Notes: a model not told the origin generated them from the letters alone. A DNA stretch of 39,263 nucleotides from Malonomonas rubra (GCF_003247215.1 NZ_QKAP01000104.1:1-39263); one strand, 5' to 3'. Positions 25,639-34,823 are shown, counted from the stretch's first letter. Translations and numbers: made by a program.

Positions 25639-26757
25639 CTAGCAGCGGCATTCCCCCACTAGGGTGATCGGCGCTTCCAGATAGCTCTTCAGCGTATCGA
25701 GAAACTCCGCCGCATCGGCACCGTCGAGAACCCGATGATCGGCGGATAGAGTCACTCTCATAACCGGCGCCACTGCCGGTTCACCTTGATCGTCAACGAT
25801 CACCTCCCCTTTGACCGTCCCGACCGCCAATACCGCAACCTGCGGCGGGGTGACCAGCGAAGTAAACGCTTCTACACCAAGCATCCCCATGTTGGTGATC
25901 GTGAAAGTGCCACCCTCCATCTCATCTTTCTGCAATTGGCCGGAACTTGCCTTATCTGCCATGATCCCCGCTTCTTCGCTAATCTGCTTAAGGTTGAGAA
26001 CCTCGCAATTGCGAATAACCGGGTAGTAAAGCCCGTGCTCGGTCGCCACCGCCATCTGCAGGTTGATCTCCTCCTGTTCAACGCCCTGCTCACCATTCCA
26101 GAGACTGTTCACCCAGGGGTGTTCCTGCAAAGCATGGGTGGTTGCGGAAAGAATGAAGTCATTGATCGACACGCCCAGATCCTTGCGGAAACGAATCACA
26201 TCGGTCATATCGATGCTCATGGTAACGTAGAAGTGGGGAATGGTTGTCCAGGCTTGCTCCGCCATACGAGCAATCAAGCGCCGGACCCGCACCGATTTCT
26301 CGCTCCCGGCCGCTGCCGCCTTGCTGGTTAGATCGCGGGAAACCGCCACCGCCGGCGGGGTCCGGTCGGCATAAGCACGCTCTACATCGGACAGCAGCAC
26401 CCGGCCACCAGGGCCACTGCCATAGATCGATTCCAGAGAGATACGTAATTCTTTGGCCAGTTTGCGGGCTGCCGGGGATGCGGAAACCCGGGGCGGAACC
26501 GCACTGATCGCTTCTTCCTGATCGGGAATAAAGTAGGCGACCAGGTCCCCCATCGCCACACTCTCTCCTTCGGCAGCAAGCTGACGGCTCAAAACGCCGG
26601 CGACCGTCGCTTCAAGCTCGATAACCACACTTCCCTCTTCTATTTCAGCCAGCACCGTCCCCCGTGCAACCTGCTCCCCCTCGGCCACACGCCACTTCAG
26701 CAGACGAGCTTCCTCAACTTGAAAATTGATTTGCGGAACTCTGATTTCAATGGCCAT
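25639..26757 (-). CDS. E2-type dihydrolipoamide acyltransferase homologue lacking the lipoyl lysine
   Basis: A 372-residue protein with the three E2 parts: a lipoyl/biotinyl-like domain (about 1-78), a peripheral-subunit-binding motif (about 90-130, SPAARKLAKELRISLESIYGSGPGGRV) and the acyltransferase core (about 155-365), with catalytic His341 and Asp345 in SADHRVLDGADAAEFL. In the lipoyl domain the usual E-T-D-K-A turn reads AEIEEGSVVIELEA, so Ser43 stands where the lipoylated lysine should be. No E1 or E3 gene is adjacent. It may acylate a substrate without its own swinging arm, use another protein's lipoyl domain, or be losing function. GGGGAG lies before ATG 26757. fhs is upstream on the same strand (78-base gap). 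Confidence 0.88.
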   Translation of the reverse strand: MAIEIRVPQINFQVEEARLLKWRVAEGEQVARGTVLAEIEEGSVVIELEATVAGVLSRQLAAEGESVAMGDLVAYFIPDQEEAISAVPPRVSASPAARKLAKELRISLESIYGSGPGGRVLLSDVERAYADRTPPAVAVSRDLTSKAAAAGSEKSVRVRRLIARMAEQAWTTIPHFYVTMSIDMTDVIRFRKDLGVSINDFILSATTHALQEHPWVNSLWNGEQGVEQEEINLQMAVATEHGLYYPVIRNCEVLNLKQISEEAGIMADKASSGQLQKDEMEGGTFTITNMGMLGVEAFTSLVTPPQVAVLAVGTVKGEVIVDDQGEPAVAPVMRVTLSADHRVLDGADAAEFLDTLKSYLEAPITLVGECRC

Positions 26758-26835
26758 TTCGACTCCCCGTTTCAATAGCATCAATAAGCGGACTGTAACA
26801 TATTCATCCTGTTACCGGTGATCAATTCTCTCGAA

Positions 26836-28500
26836 TCACGCCAGACCGACTATCGAACCATCGTCACACAGCTGCCACTGCTCTGCCGCCGGGTGCTCCG
26901 GCAATCCCGGCATGCGCAGGATATCTCCTGTCAGCACAACCAGAAAACCTGCACCGGAATTGATCTGTATCTCCCGCACGGTGACATCGAAATCACGTGG
27001 CCGGCCGATCAGCTTCGGGTCATCGGAGAGGGACCCCTGAGCCTTGGCAATACAGACCGGCAACTGCTCGAAACCGAGCCGCCGTACGGAGTCAAGGTCG
27101 CGGGCCGCCTGTTTGGTGAAAGCGACATCGTGCGCACCGTAAATCTCCCGACAGATAATCCGTACCTTCTCCTCAACCGGCAGGTCAAGGGAGTACAGCG
27201 GTTGATAAGGCTGATTGTTTTCGGCCATCGCCATGACCTGCTCGGCCAATTCCACGGCCCCCTCTCCTCCGCGGGTAAAATGATCGCAAAGCGCAAAAGA
27301 AACGTTCAGTTCCTGGCAACGTGCTTTGATCAATTCAATTTCAGCGGCAGCATCACCGTCGAACCTGTTGAGCGCGATAATCGGCTGTTTGTTGAACTTG
27401 CGCACATTCTCAATATGTTTGTCGAGGTTCGCCATCCCATTGCGTAGAGCCGGCAGATCTTTTTCTCCCAGCTGCTGCTTGCTCTGCCCACCATGTAGTT
27501 TGAGCGCGCGGCAGGTGGTGACCAAGACTACCGCCACCGGGTCGATCCCCCCGAGACGGCATTTGATGTCGAAAAACTTCTCCGCCCCCAGATCGAAACC
27601 GAAACCGGCCTCGGTGATCGCCCAATCAGCACAGTGCATCGCCAACCGTGTAGCCAGCAAGCTGTTGCAACCGTGGGCGATATTGGCGAACGGTCCGCCA
27701 TGCACCAGTGCGGGAACTCCCTCCAGGCTCTGCACCAGGTTGGGGTGCAGGGCATCGTGCAGCAGCGCCAGCATGGCACCGGTTACCTGTAGTTGTCCGG
27801 CGAATATCGGTTCCCCCGAATAGGTAAAGGCGACCAATGTGTTCTCAAGGCGCTGGCGCAAATCATCCAGATTTTCGGCCAGACACAACATCGCCATCAC
27901 CTCGGACGCCGCGGTAATATCAAAGCCCCCCTCTCGCGGCACCCCCTGCGCCTTCCCTCCCAAGCCGAGGACGATATGCCGCAGGCTGCGATCATTCATA
28001 TCGATCACCCGCCGCCAAAGCACCCGGCGCGGATCGATGTTCAGCCGATTGCCCTGGTAGATATGATTATCGATCACAGCCGCCAACAGGTTATTCGCGC
28101 TGGTCACGGCATGAAAATCGCCGGTAAAATGCAGGTTGATCCGTTCTGCCGGCAACAGCTGACTGTAGCCTCCCCCGGTCGCTCCCCCCTTCATGCCCAG
28201 ACAGGGTCCGAGCGATGGTTCACGCAACGCCAGACAAGCAGATTCACCCAGCTTGGCGAAGGCCTGTCCGAGACCGATCGAGGTGGTGGTTTTTCCTTCA
28301 CCGGCGGCGGTCGGTGTGGTCGCGGAAACCAGCACCAGCCGCTTCCGCGTTGACGAAGGTCGCTGCAGAGCCGAGATATCAATCTTACCCATCTCCCTTC
28401 CGTGAGGATGCAGCAGAGCCTTGTCGATCCCGAGTCGATCGGCGATTTTCCCGATCGGTTGTGGCTGCACTTGTTGCCGAATTTCCAGATCGCTCAGCAT
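26836..28500 (-). CDS. fhs: Formate-tetrahydrofolate ligase
   Basis: A 554-residue enzyme that makes 10-formyl-tetrahydrofolate from formate, THF and ATP. P-loop TPTAAGEGKTTTSIGLGQAF and FVKLGxx-type blocks are clear, as are GAIGGGYSQ-like GATGGGYSQ and EAGFGFDLGAEKFFDIKCR. Full length. ATG 28500 is preferred over a GTG three codons upstream because AAGGGG is well spaced from the ATG. In this group the enzyme links formate to C1 metabolism. The E2-like gene follows. Confidence 0.97.
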   Translation of the reverse strand: MLSDLEIRQQVQPQPIGKIADRLGIDKALLHPHGREMGKIDISALQRPSSTRKRLVLVSATTPTAAGEGKTTTSIGLGQAFAKLGESACLALREPSLGPCLGMKGGATGGGYSQLLPAERINLHFTGDFHAVTSANNLLAAVIDNHIYQGNRLNIDPRRVLWRRVIDMNDRSLRHIVLGLGGKAQGVPREGGFDITAASEVMAMLCLAENLDDLRQRLENTLVAFTYSGEPIFAGQLQVTGAMLALLHDALHPNLVQSLEGVPALVHGGPFANIAHGCNSLLATRLAMHCADWAITEAGFGFDLGAEKFFDIKCRLGGIDPVAVVLVTTCRALKLHGGQSKQQLGEKDLPALRNGMANLDKHIENVRKFNKQPIIALNRFDGDAAAEIELIKARCQELNVSFALCDHFTRGGEGAVELAEQVMAMAENNQPYQPLYSLDLPVEEKVRIICREIYGAHDVAFTKQAARDLDSVRRLGFEQLPVCIAKAQGSLSDDPKLIGRPRDFDVTVREIQINSGAGFLVVLTGDILRMPGLPEHPAAEQWQLCDDGSIVGLA

Positions 28501-28625
28501 CAATCTCACCCCTTAATAAAAAGCTTTTCGCTACTGATCAAGTATAGCGGGAAAAATATTCACCCTGATGGTAAAAAAAACTGGCTGAGTCAAAACAGAT
28601 CCATTATATTACGCCATCCTTAAAT

Positions 28626-28656
28626 CCCCTCTGCCGGCTTTTGCCGACCAGAGGGG
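28626..28656 (+). other. Leader stem-loop upstream of the radical SAM gene
   Basis: CCCCTCTG pairs with CAGAGGGG around an inner CGGC-TTTT-GCCG helix. It stands 12 bases before the Shine-Dalgarno site of the radical SAM gene. It might be a terminator-like or regulatory hairpin; the downstream T content is modest. Confidence 0.5.
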
Positions 28657-28681
28657 ATTGTTTGTCGTGGAGGTGCGTCTG

Positions 28682-30094
28682 ATGGCGTTGTCGATGAAGC
28701 GGCGATCGCAGCAAATTGCGGCGAATCAGCTCGAATACCAAGAGCGTTATCAGACGCTCACTTTTCCTTTGCAACCAGAACTGGAAGCGGCCACCCAGAA
28801 ACGCACCACCTTGCTTGCCTCGCTGGAGGACAAGGTCAAAATCGGCTGTCACGGCAGCAAGCTCGACATGGAGCAGCTCTCCCCCGGCTGTAAAATTTGC
28901 GTTGAAGGGCGCTGGTCATGCCTGTTCATCAACGGGCTTTGCAACTGCAGCTGCTTTTACTGCCCGACCTCTCAAGACGAAATCGACCTGCCGATGACCA
29001 ACAGCGTAAGCTTTCGCCATCCGGCCGATTATGTCGACTACCTCGAAAGGTTCGGCTTTACCGGAGCCAGCATCAGTGGCGGAGAACCACTACTGACGCC
29101 AAAGCGCAGCCTCGGGTTTCTCTACGCAATCAAGCGCCATTTCGGCCACAAGATGCATACCTGGCTGTACACCAACGGCACCCTGCTCACTGAGGAGTTG
29201 GTGCAGCAGCTGCACGACTGCGGCTTGGACGAAATCCGCTTCGATATCGGTGCGACCGACTACAATCTGCAACCGTTACGCAAAGCGATCGGCAACATCG
29301 AAACCGTCACCGTCGAGATTCCTGCGATCCCCGAAGAGCTCCCCCGGCTCAAAAGGTTGCTGCCGGAGCTGCGCGATAGAGGCGTCAAGCATCTCAACCT
29401 GCATCAACTCCGTCTTACCCCCCACAACTATCGCCACCTCGTCAAGCGCGGTTACCGCTTTCTGCACGGCGAAAAAATCACCGTTCTCGATTCCGAACTG
29501 GCGGCTCTGGAGTTGCTGCTAGAGACCATCGAAAACGGCACCGACCTGCCGGTCAACTACTGCTCGTTCGTTTATAAAAACCGCTTTCAGGCCTTGGCCG
29601 CCCGGCAGCGCAACGGGCTTTATCAACGCAAAAGCTATGAAGAGCTGACTGAAAATGGCTACCTGCGTACCCTGACGCTGCATGGCAGCAAACCGCAACT
29701 TGCCACGCTACAACAACATTTCACCGACAGATGGCAAAACAGCTCGCTCTGGGCTGTCAGCCGGTCCGGTGAGCAATTAACGATCCACCCAAAACTGTGG
29801 CCCCTGATCGATTTTTCCGGGCTGAAACTGACGCTCAGCTACGCCGTCGCCCGTCAGCTTCCGTCCGTCACCTACCGCAACCCGTTCATCAAGGTCGCAT
29901 TGAGCCCGCGGCAAGAACTTATTATCGAACGGGGCAAAGCTTGTAATGATCTTGAGCTGGACACCGAACAGACGGAGCTGTTCGGAAAAAAATTCTTGTT
30001 TTCCCAAAGGAATCTACCGGTTCCGGACGAAGATTTATGGGATGAAATCCATTCCCGTGAATGGCCCATCGAGGGGTTGCAGGACTATTACTGA
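28682..30094 (+). CDS. Radical SAM enzyme with extra N-terminal cysteines
   Basis: A 470-residue protein. The SAM-binding [4Fe-4S] motif is Cys87-x3-Cys91-x2-Cys94 (CNCSCFYCP), followed by ISGGEPLL (SAM-binding GGE) and further TIM-barrel strands. Four additional cysteines before the motif (56, 70, 73, 80) plus Cys89 could support another cluster. ATG 28682 is chosen because GGAGG lies upstream; an upstream TTG is weaker. The substrate is unknown. It is followed after 107 bases by hyuA and hyuB on the same strand, so a shared operon is possible. It is not a recognised member of a named maturase family as far as I can tell. Confidence 0.85.
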   Translation: MALSMKRRSQQIAANQLEYQERYQTLTFPLQPELEAATQKRTTLLASLEDKVKIGCHGSKLDMEQLSPGCKICVEGRWSCLFINGLCNCSCFYCPTSQDEIDLPMTNSVSFRHPADYVDYLERFGFTGASISGGEPLLTPKRSLGFLYAIKRHFGHKMHTWLYTNGTLLTEELVQQLHDCGLDEIRFDIGATDYNLQPLRKAIGNIETVTVEIPAIPEELPRLKRLLPELRDRGVKHLNLHQLRLTPHNYRHLVKRGYRFLHGEKITVLDSELAALELLLETIENGTDLPVNYCSFVYKNRFQALAARQRNGLYQRKSYEELTENGYLRTLTLHGSKPQLATLQQHFTDRWQNSSLWAVSRSGEQLTIHPKLWPLIDFSGLKLTLSYAVARQLPSVTYRNPFIKVALSPRQELIIERGKACNDLELDTEQTELFGKKFLFSQRNLPVPDEDLWDEIHSREWPIEGLQDYY

Positions 30095-30201
30095 AGCAAC
30101 TGCCTGACATCGATAAGTAGCTGCCCCTTGCAGAGCGCGGTATGATATCGGTACACTGCCGCGACAGAACAAAAGTAAATACTTTCGACAAGGAGCTCCA
30201 G

Positions 30202-32184
30202 ATGCTGATCATCGGTGTGGATACCGGCGGCACTTTTACCGATTTCATCTGGCAGGACGGCGCTGACAGCGGCGAATACAAGCGTCTTTCTACACCCCAC
30301 AATCCGGCTGAGGCGGTGTTGGCCGGCCTCAAGCATCTAGCCGGAGAAAAAACTTTTCAGCTGGTGCACGGATCAACCGTCGCCACCAACGCGCTGCTGG
30401 AAAAAAAGGGCGCTCGCACCGCGTTGATCACCAATCGCGGTTTTGAGGATATCATCGAAATTGCCCGCCAGAACCGTCCCAATTTGTATGACCTGCAGGT
30501 CAGTAAGAACCCGCCGCTGGTCCCAAAAATGCTGCGTTTTGGAGTTCCCGGCCGGATCGGTCCGCAGGGAGAAGTCATCGAAAAGCTGAGCGAGGCGGAC
30601 CTGCAAGCGCTGCTGAAACAGCTCGAACAAGCGCAGGTTGAATCGTTGGCTGTTTCGCTGCTGTTCTCCTTCAACAATCCAAAGCATGAATTGTTGCTCG
30701 GCGAGCAACTGCAAAAATTTCAGCTGCCGATTTCCCTATCTCACCAGATTCTTGCCGAGTTTCGCGAGTACGAACGGACCAGCACGACCTTGATCAACGC
30801 CTACGTCTCGCCGAAGATGGACCGTTACCTGGCACAGATCGCCGCAGAGTCGAACGCCAAGGTGTTCCGGATCATGCAGTCGAACGGCGGCTCCATCTCG
30901 GCAGAGACTGCTCGCCGTGAATCGGTGCGCACCATCCTTTCCGGTCCAGCCGGTGGCGCTGTCGGTGCCGCTGAGATCGGCCGGCAGAGCGGCCAGCACA
31001 AGTTGATTTCCTTCGATATGGGCGGCACCAGCACCGACGTGGCGCTGATTGACGAGAAGCTGCCATTGACCACCGAATCAACCATCGCCAGCTACCCAAT
31101 TAAAGTACCGATGATCAATATCCACACCGTCGGTGCTGGTGGCGGTTCGATAGCTCGTCTCGATCGCGGCGGCTCACTACAGGTCGGCCCAGAGAGCGCC
31201 GGCGCAGATCCGGGGCCGATCTGTTACGGCAAGGGGCAGGAGTTGACCGTCACCGACGCCAACCTTTACCTCGGCCGCTTGATTCCCGACCACTTTCTCG
31301 GCGGCGGCATGCAGCTGCAGACCGAGAAAGTTACACAGAAAATGGAAGACTTTGCTGAACGGCTCGGACTCGAACCGGTTGATTTGGCAGAAGGGATTCT
31401 GTCGGTCGCCAACAGCGCGATGGAGGGAGCGATCAAGAAGATCTCTGTGGAACGCGGCTTCGATCCGCGTGAATTCACCCTATTCTCTTTCGGGGGTGCA
31501 GGCGGCATGCATGCGGTCGACCTTGCCGAACTGCTGCAGATGCCGCAGGTGATGGTGCCGACCTCACCCGGTATCCTGTCGGCCTGCGGCATGCTGATGG
31601 CTGACGTGATCAAGGACTACTCGCAGACGGTCATGTTGAACGAGCAGCAGGCGGATCATACGCTGCTCGACAAACTATTCACACCGCTGATGAAGCAGGC
31701 GACATCCGATCTGCAGGCTGAAGGGGTGGCAAGCGACCGTGTCGAGCTGCAACCGCTGCTCGACATGCGCTACCAGGGGCAGTCGTTCGAATTGCTGGTC
31801 GATTACGCAAAGGATTTCATTGCCGCGTTTCATCAGGAACACCAGCGTGCCTACGGCTACTGCAACCAAGAAAAAGCAGTCGAAATCGTCAACCTACGCC
31901 TGCGGGCTTTCGGTCGCCCCGACCATCCGTTGCCACAGGCGCGGCCTGAGGCTGGGGACAAACTGTCGGCAGCCGCAACACTTGGCCGAACCCGTACGGT
32001 TTTTACCGGGAAGTGGCATGACACAGCGATCATCGACCGAAATAAACTTGGCTACGGCAACCGTTTTGAAGGGCCAGCGGTCATCACCGAGTATTCATCG
32101 ACTATCGTCCTGCCCCCCAACTGGGAATGCGATGTCGACCGCTACGGCCACCTGATCCTGAGCAGGAAAGGAGCCAACCAATGA
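30202..32184 (+). CDS. hyuA: Hydantoinase/oxoprolinase subunit A family protein
   Basis: A 660-residue ATP-dependent amidohydrolase subunit of the HyuA/5-oxoprolinase/acetone-carboxylase family. It carries the ATPase start GVDTGGTFTDF, the GSTVATNALLEKKGAR segment, the GPAGGAVGAAEIG loop and SFDMGGTSTDVALI. ATG 30202 has AAGGAG six bases upstream. The stop overlaps the hyuB start by four bases, so A and B are coupled. Substrate (hydantoin, 5-oxoproline or another cyclic amide) cannot be told from sequence. Confidence 0.92.
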   Translation: MLIIGVDTGGTFTDFIWQDGADSGEYKRLSTPHNPAEAVLAGLKHLAGEKTFQLVHGSTVATNALLEKKGARTALITNRGFEDIIEIARQNRPNLYDLQVSKNPPLVPKMLRFGVPGRIGPQGEVIEKLSEADLQALLKQLEQAQVESLAVSLLFSFNNPKHELLLGEQLQKFQLPISLSHQILAEFREYERTSTTLINAYVSPKMDRYLAQIAAESNAKVFRIMQSNGGSISAETARRESVRTILSGPAGGAVGAAEIGRQSGQHKLISFDMGGTSTDVALIDEKLPLTTESTIASYPIKVPMINIHTVGAGGGSIARLDRGGSLQVGPESAGADPGPICYGKGQELTVTDANLYLGRLIPDHFLGGGMQLQTEKVTQKMEDFAERLGLEPVDLAEGILSVANSAMEGAIKKISVERGFDPREFTLFSFGGAGGMHAVDLAELLQMPQVMVPTSPGILSACGMLMADVIKDYSQTVMLNEQQADHTLLDKLFTPLMKQATSDLQAEGVASDRVELQPLLDMRYQGQSFELLVDYAKDFIAAFHQEHQRAYGYCNQEKAVEIVNLRLRAFGRPDHPLPQARPEAGDKLSAAATLGRTRTVFTGKWHDTAIIDRNKLGYGNRFEGPAVITEYSSTIVLPPNWECDVDRYGHLILSRKGANQ

Positions 32185-33752
32185 TTGTCAATCCGATCCT
32201 GCTGCAGGTTTTCCGCAACCGTTTCATCGCCATCGCCGAGGAGATGGGGGTCACCCTGGGGCGGACCGCCTTCTCCCCCAACATCAAAGAACGACGCGAT
32301 TATTCCTGCGCTCTATTCGACACCGATGGCGACATGATCGCCCAGGCGGCTCACATCCCGGTCCATCTCGGTTCGATGCCGCTGTCGGTCAAGGCAGCGA
32401 TCGAAGCGATCGAGATGCTGGACGGCGACATGGTGATGCTCAACGACCCATTTGCCGGCGGCACCCATCTGCCCGACATCACCTTGGTCGCGCCGATCTA
32501 TGTTGATGGCTCCCCAAAGCCAGCCTTTTTCGTGGCCAACCGTGCCCACCATTCAGATGTCGGCGGCATGACCGCCGGTTCGATGCCGGTTTCAACCAGC
32601 ATCTTCCAAGAGGGGATTATCATCCCGCCAACCAAAATCGTCAGTGCCGGAGAAATCGACCGCAACCTGTTCCGCCTGCTGCTGCGCAATGTGCGCACTC
32701 CGCAGGAGCGGGAAGGCGATTTTGCCGCCCAGGTAATGGCCAACCTCACCGGGGTGCAGCGCAGCAAACAACTTGTTGAAAAATACGGCCTCCAGCAAAC
32801 CTGTGACTACGCCAGGTACTTCAACGACTACGCAGAGAAAATGCTACGGCAAACGATTGCTGGAATTCCGGATGGCAATTATCAGTTCGAAGATTGTCTC
32901 GATTCGGACGGGTTCAGTGCGCAACCGGTGGTTTTGAAATTGCAACTGGAGATCAAAGGCGATTCAGCTGTACTCGATTTTCGTGGCTGCGCCCCGCAGG
33001 TCAAAGGAAGCGTCAACGCCGTTTATGCCATCACCCTGTCGGCGGTTCTTTACTGTTTCCGCTGTCTGGTCAAAGAGGACGTGCCGACCAACGCCGGAAT
33101 TGCCCGACCACTGACGATTCTCACCAAACCAGCTACGGTGGTCGACGCCCGCTTCCCAGCGTCGGTAGCCGGGGGGAACGTGGAGACCAGCCAGCGGATC
33201 GTTGATCTGGTGCTCGGCGCACTGGCGCAGGCGATTCCGGAACAGATCCCTGCGGCCAGCCAGGGAACGATGAACAATACCACCATCGGCGGCATCGACC
33301 CACGTACCGGACAACCATTCAGTTATTACGAGACCCTCGCCGGCGGTTGCGGGGCAACCAGTAGTCAGGACGGCGCCAGCGCCGTCCACTCGCACATGAC
33401 CAACACCCTCAACACACCGGTTGAGGCGCTAGAATACGCCTACCCTTTTCGGGTGACGCAATACAGTTTGCGGGAGGGATCCGGCGGCCATGGACAAATG
33501 AAGGGAGGAGACGGGCTGGTGCGGGAGATTGAAATGCTTGCAGAAACGGAAGTCACAGTCTTAAGCGAGAGACGCCGGAACCAACCATTTGGACTTGCTG
33601 GCGGAGCAGCGGGTCAATCGGGATGCAATCTTAAAATAATCGGAGAGCACCGCGAAAAATTGCCAGAGAAGGCGACCGGCTACTTTAAAACGGGGGAACG
33701 GCTGCGCATTGAAACCCCCGGAGGCGGCGGTTGGGGGAAAACTGAGAACTAA
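32181..33752 (+). CDS. hyuB: Hydantoinase B/oxoprolinase family protein
   Basis: A 523-residue partner of HyuA. Characteristic segments are NRFIAIAEEMGVTLGRTAFSP, RRDYSCALFDTDGDMIAQA, HIPVHLGSMP, LNDPFAGGTHLPDITLV, NRAHHSDVGG and the Gly-rich GGAAGQSG near the end. It starts within the hyuA stop (ATGA). Full length. Together A and B should form an ATP-driven ring-opening enzyme. Confidence 0.92.
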   Translation: MIVNPILLQVFRNRFIAIAEEMGVTLGRTAFSPNIKERRDYSCALFDTDGDMIAQAAHIPVHLGSMPLSVKAAIEAIEMLDGDMVMLNDPFAGGTHLPDITLVAPIYVDGSPKPAFFVANRAHHSDVGGMTAGSMPVSTSIFQEGIIIPPTKIVSAGEIDRNLFRLLLRNVRTPQEREGDFAAQVMANLTGVQRSKQLVEKYGLQQTCDYARYFNDYAEKMLRQTIAGIPDGNYQFEDCLDSDGFSAQPVVLKLQLEIKGDSAVLDFRGCAPQVKGSVNAVYAITLSAVLYCFRCLVKEDVPTNAGIARPLTILTKPATVVDARFPASVAGGNVETSQRIVDLVLGALAQAIPEQIPAASQGTMNNTTIGGIDPRTGQPFSYYETLAGGCGATSSQDGASAVHSHMTNTLNTPVEALEYAYPFRVTQYSLREGSGGHGQMKGGDGLVREIEMLAETEVTVLSERRRNQPFGLAGGAAGQSGCNLKIIGEHREKLPEKATGYFKTGERLRIETPGGGGWGKTEN

Positions 33753-33761
33753 TGTCTGTTC

Positions 33762-34442
33762 CTAGTGTCTTTCAAAACCGTTCACAAACCTTTGAAACAG
33801 AAACTGAACCAGAAATAAAGCCGCACCAATGGCCGGAGCAAACATATAAGCAAGTCGAATTTTTGCAGTTTTTATCGCTTCAACAACAATAGAATTACGC
33901 CGATCAGCTTCCCGCCTTTCTTGGTTCATCAGGAGGGTTACGATCTCTTGAAAGCTTGTCTCTATTTCTTCGAATTCGCGTTTCCACTGCAATGATAACG
34001 ATAACGAGTCGACCGCCTCAACCGACTTAGCTCCCGAGACATGGCTCATTTGAACCATCTGCCCGATCTCTGTTTCAAGTAGTTTAAGTAAAGAATTTTC
34101 CGTAACCGAAGGGTCCTTTGCCAAATTTTGATATTCCTCAAGATAGGCTAAAAGCTGCTGCCGAGTGTGATTGATTTCAGCATCATCGGCAGCTATCCAT
34201 TTTCGCCTCTCAGCTGTCTTCCGAATGGAGTAAAGAGAATATATTTCCAGAATTTCGGTAAACAGCGTCGATCCCTGAATATGAATATTCTGGAGCAAGC
34301 CAACGGCTCGAACACTTTCCTCTGAAAAACTGTGATAATTACGTTCAATTATGCCAAACTGCCACAGGCTGACGACCCCACCGGTCAAAATCACCAAAAC
34401 CGCTAACAGATAGAGAATAAACAACCTGTTGCGAATAGTCAT
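33762..34442 (-). CDS. Truncated membrane sensor (two helices with helical periplasmic domain, no output domain)
   Basis: A 226-residue protein with TM1 at about residues 7-29 (LFILYLLAVLVILTGGVVSL), a mostly helical periplasmic segment of about 165 residues, and TM2 at about 198-215. It ends only about ten residues after TM2. Such sensor modules normally continue into HAMP and a kinase or chemotaxis signalling domain, none of which is present. Its stop is nine bases from the convergent hyuB stop, so the C-terminus may have been lost by rearrangement. AGGAAGG lies before ATG 34442. Function unknown; it may be a remnant. Confidence 0.75.
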   Translation of the reverse strand: MTIRNRLFILYLLAVLVILTGGVVSLWQFGIIERNYHSFSEESVRAVGLLQNIHIQGSTLFTEILEIYSLYSIRKTAERRKWIAADDAEINHTRQQLLAYLEEYQNLAKDPSVTENSLLKLLETEIGQMVQMSHVSGAKSVEAVDSLSLSLQWKREFEEIETSFQEIVTLLMNQERREADRRNSIVVEAIKTAKIRLAYMFAPAIGAALFLVQFLFQRFVNGFERH

Positions 34443-34819
34443 AGGATGCCTTCCTGAGCTGTTTTTACCGACCTTGGATGCAATCCACAACGACCAAAAC
34501 CCTGCCCATGATAAAACGATTGCCAGCCGTCACCCGATATATGACTATAATACTCGCACTTCGATGCGTTTGCTACGATCAACTGCTATAAATAGGTGTC
34601 GTTGACAGATCTTGAGGCATGAATTACCTATAGGCCGCTATTCTCAGGGCGGGGTGAAAGTCCCCACCGGCAGTATTCTGGATAACTCCGGGAAGTCCGC
34701 TAGTGCAACGGCACTGTCTGTCACTGCCTGAGCGAAGAGCGGGTGCAACGACTGTAGCTGCCGATGATGACGATTGAAGATCTGATCAGCTATCACATTA
34801 CACTTCAGGAAATAGCCAG
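34443..34819. other. Intergenic region holding the riboswitch relic
   Basis: About 377 bases between the truncated sensor and the MFS gene. Its left half shows nothing clear; its right half carries the partial FMN riboswitch and ribB relic. Confidence 0.6.
34638..34757 (+). ncRNA. Partial FMN riboswitch (RFN element) relic
   Basis: The 5' half of an RFN aptamer is clear: TTCTCAGGGCGGGGTGAAAG followed by TCCCCACCGGCAGTA (P1 5' strand and P2), then AAGTCCGCTAGTGC, corresponding to the conserved P3 segment. The conserved 3' closing segment (GTCCGGATG-GAGAA type) cannot be found, so the aptamer is probably incomplete. No riboflavin gene follows; only a short ribB-like tail does. Confidence 0.7.
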
Positions 34820-34823
34820 TTAG
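34758..34823 (+). pseudogene. C-terminal remnant of ribB (DHBP synthase)
   Basis: In frame, directly after the riboswitch relic, the sequence reads LPMMTIEDLISYH-ITLQEIAS and stops at 34823. T-I-x-D-L-x-x-Y is the typical C-terminus of 3,4-dihydroxy-2-butanone-4-phosphate synthase, the gene normally controlled by an RFN riboswitch. A stop precedes this frame, so the body of the gene is gone. The match is short (about 10 residues); the riboswitch context strengthens it. The stop overlaps the convergent MFS stop. Confidence 0.6.
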
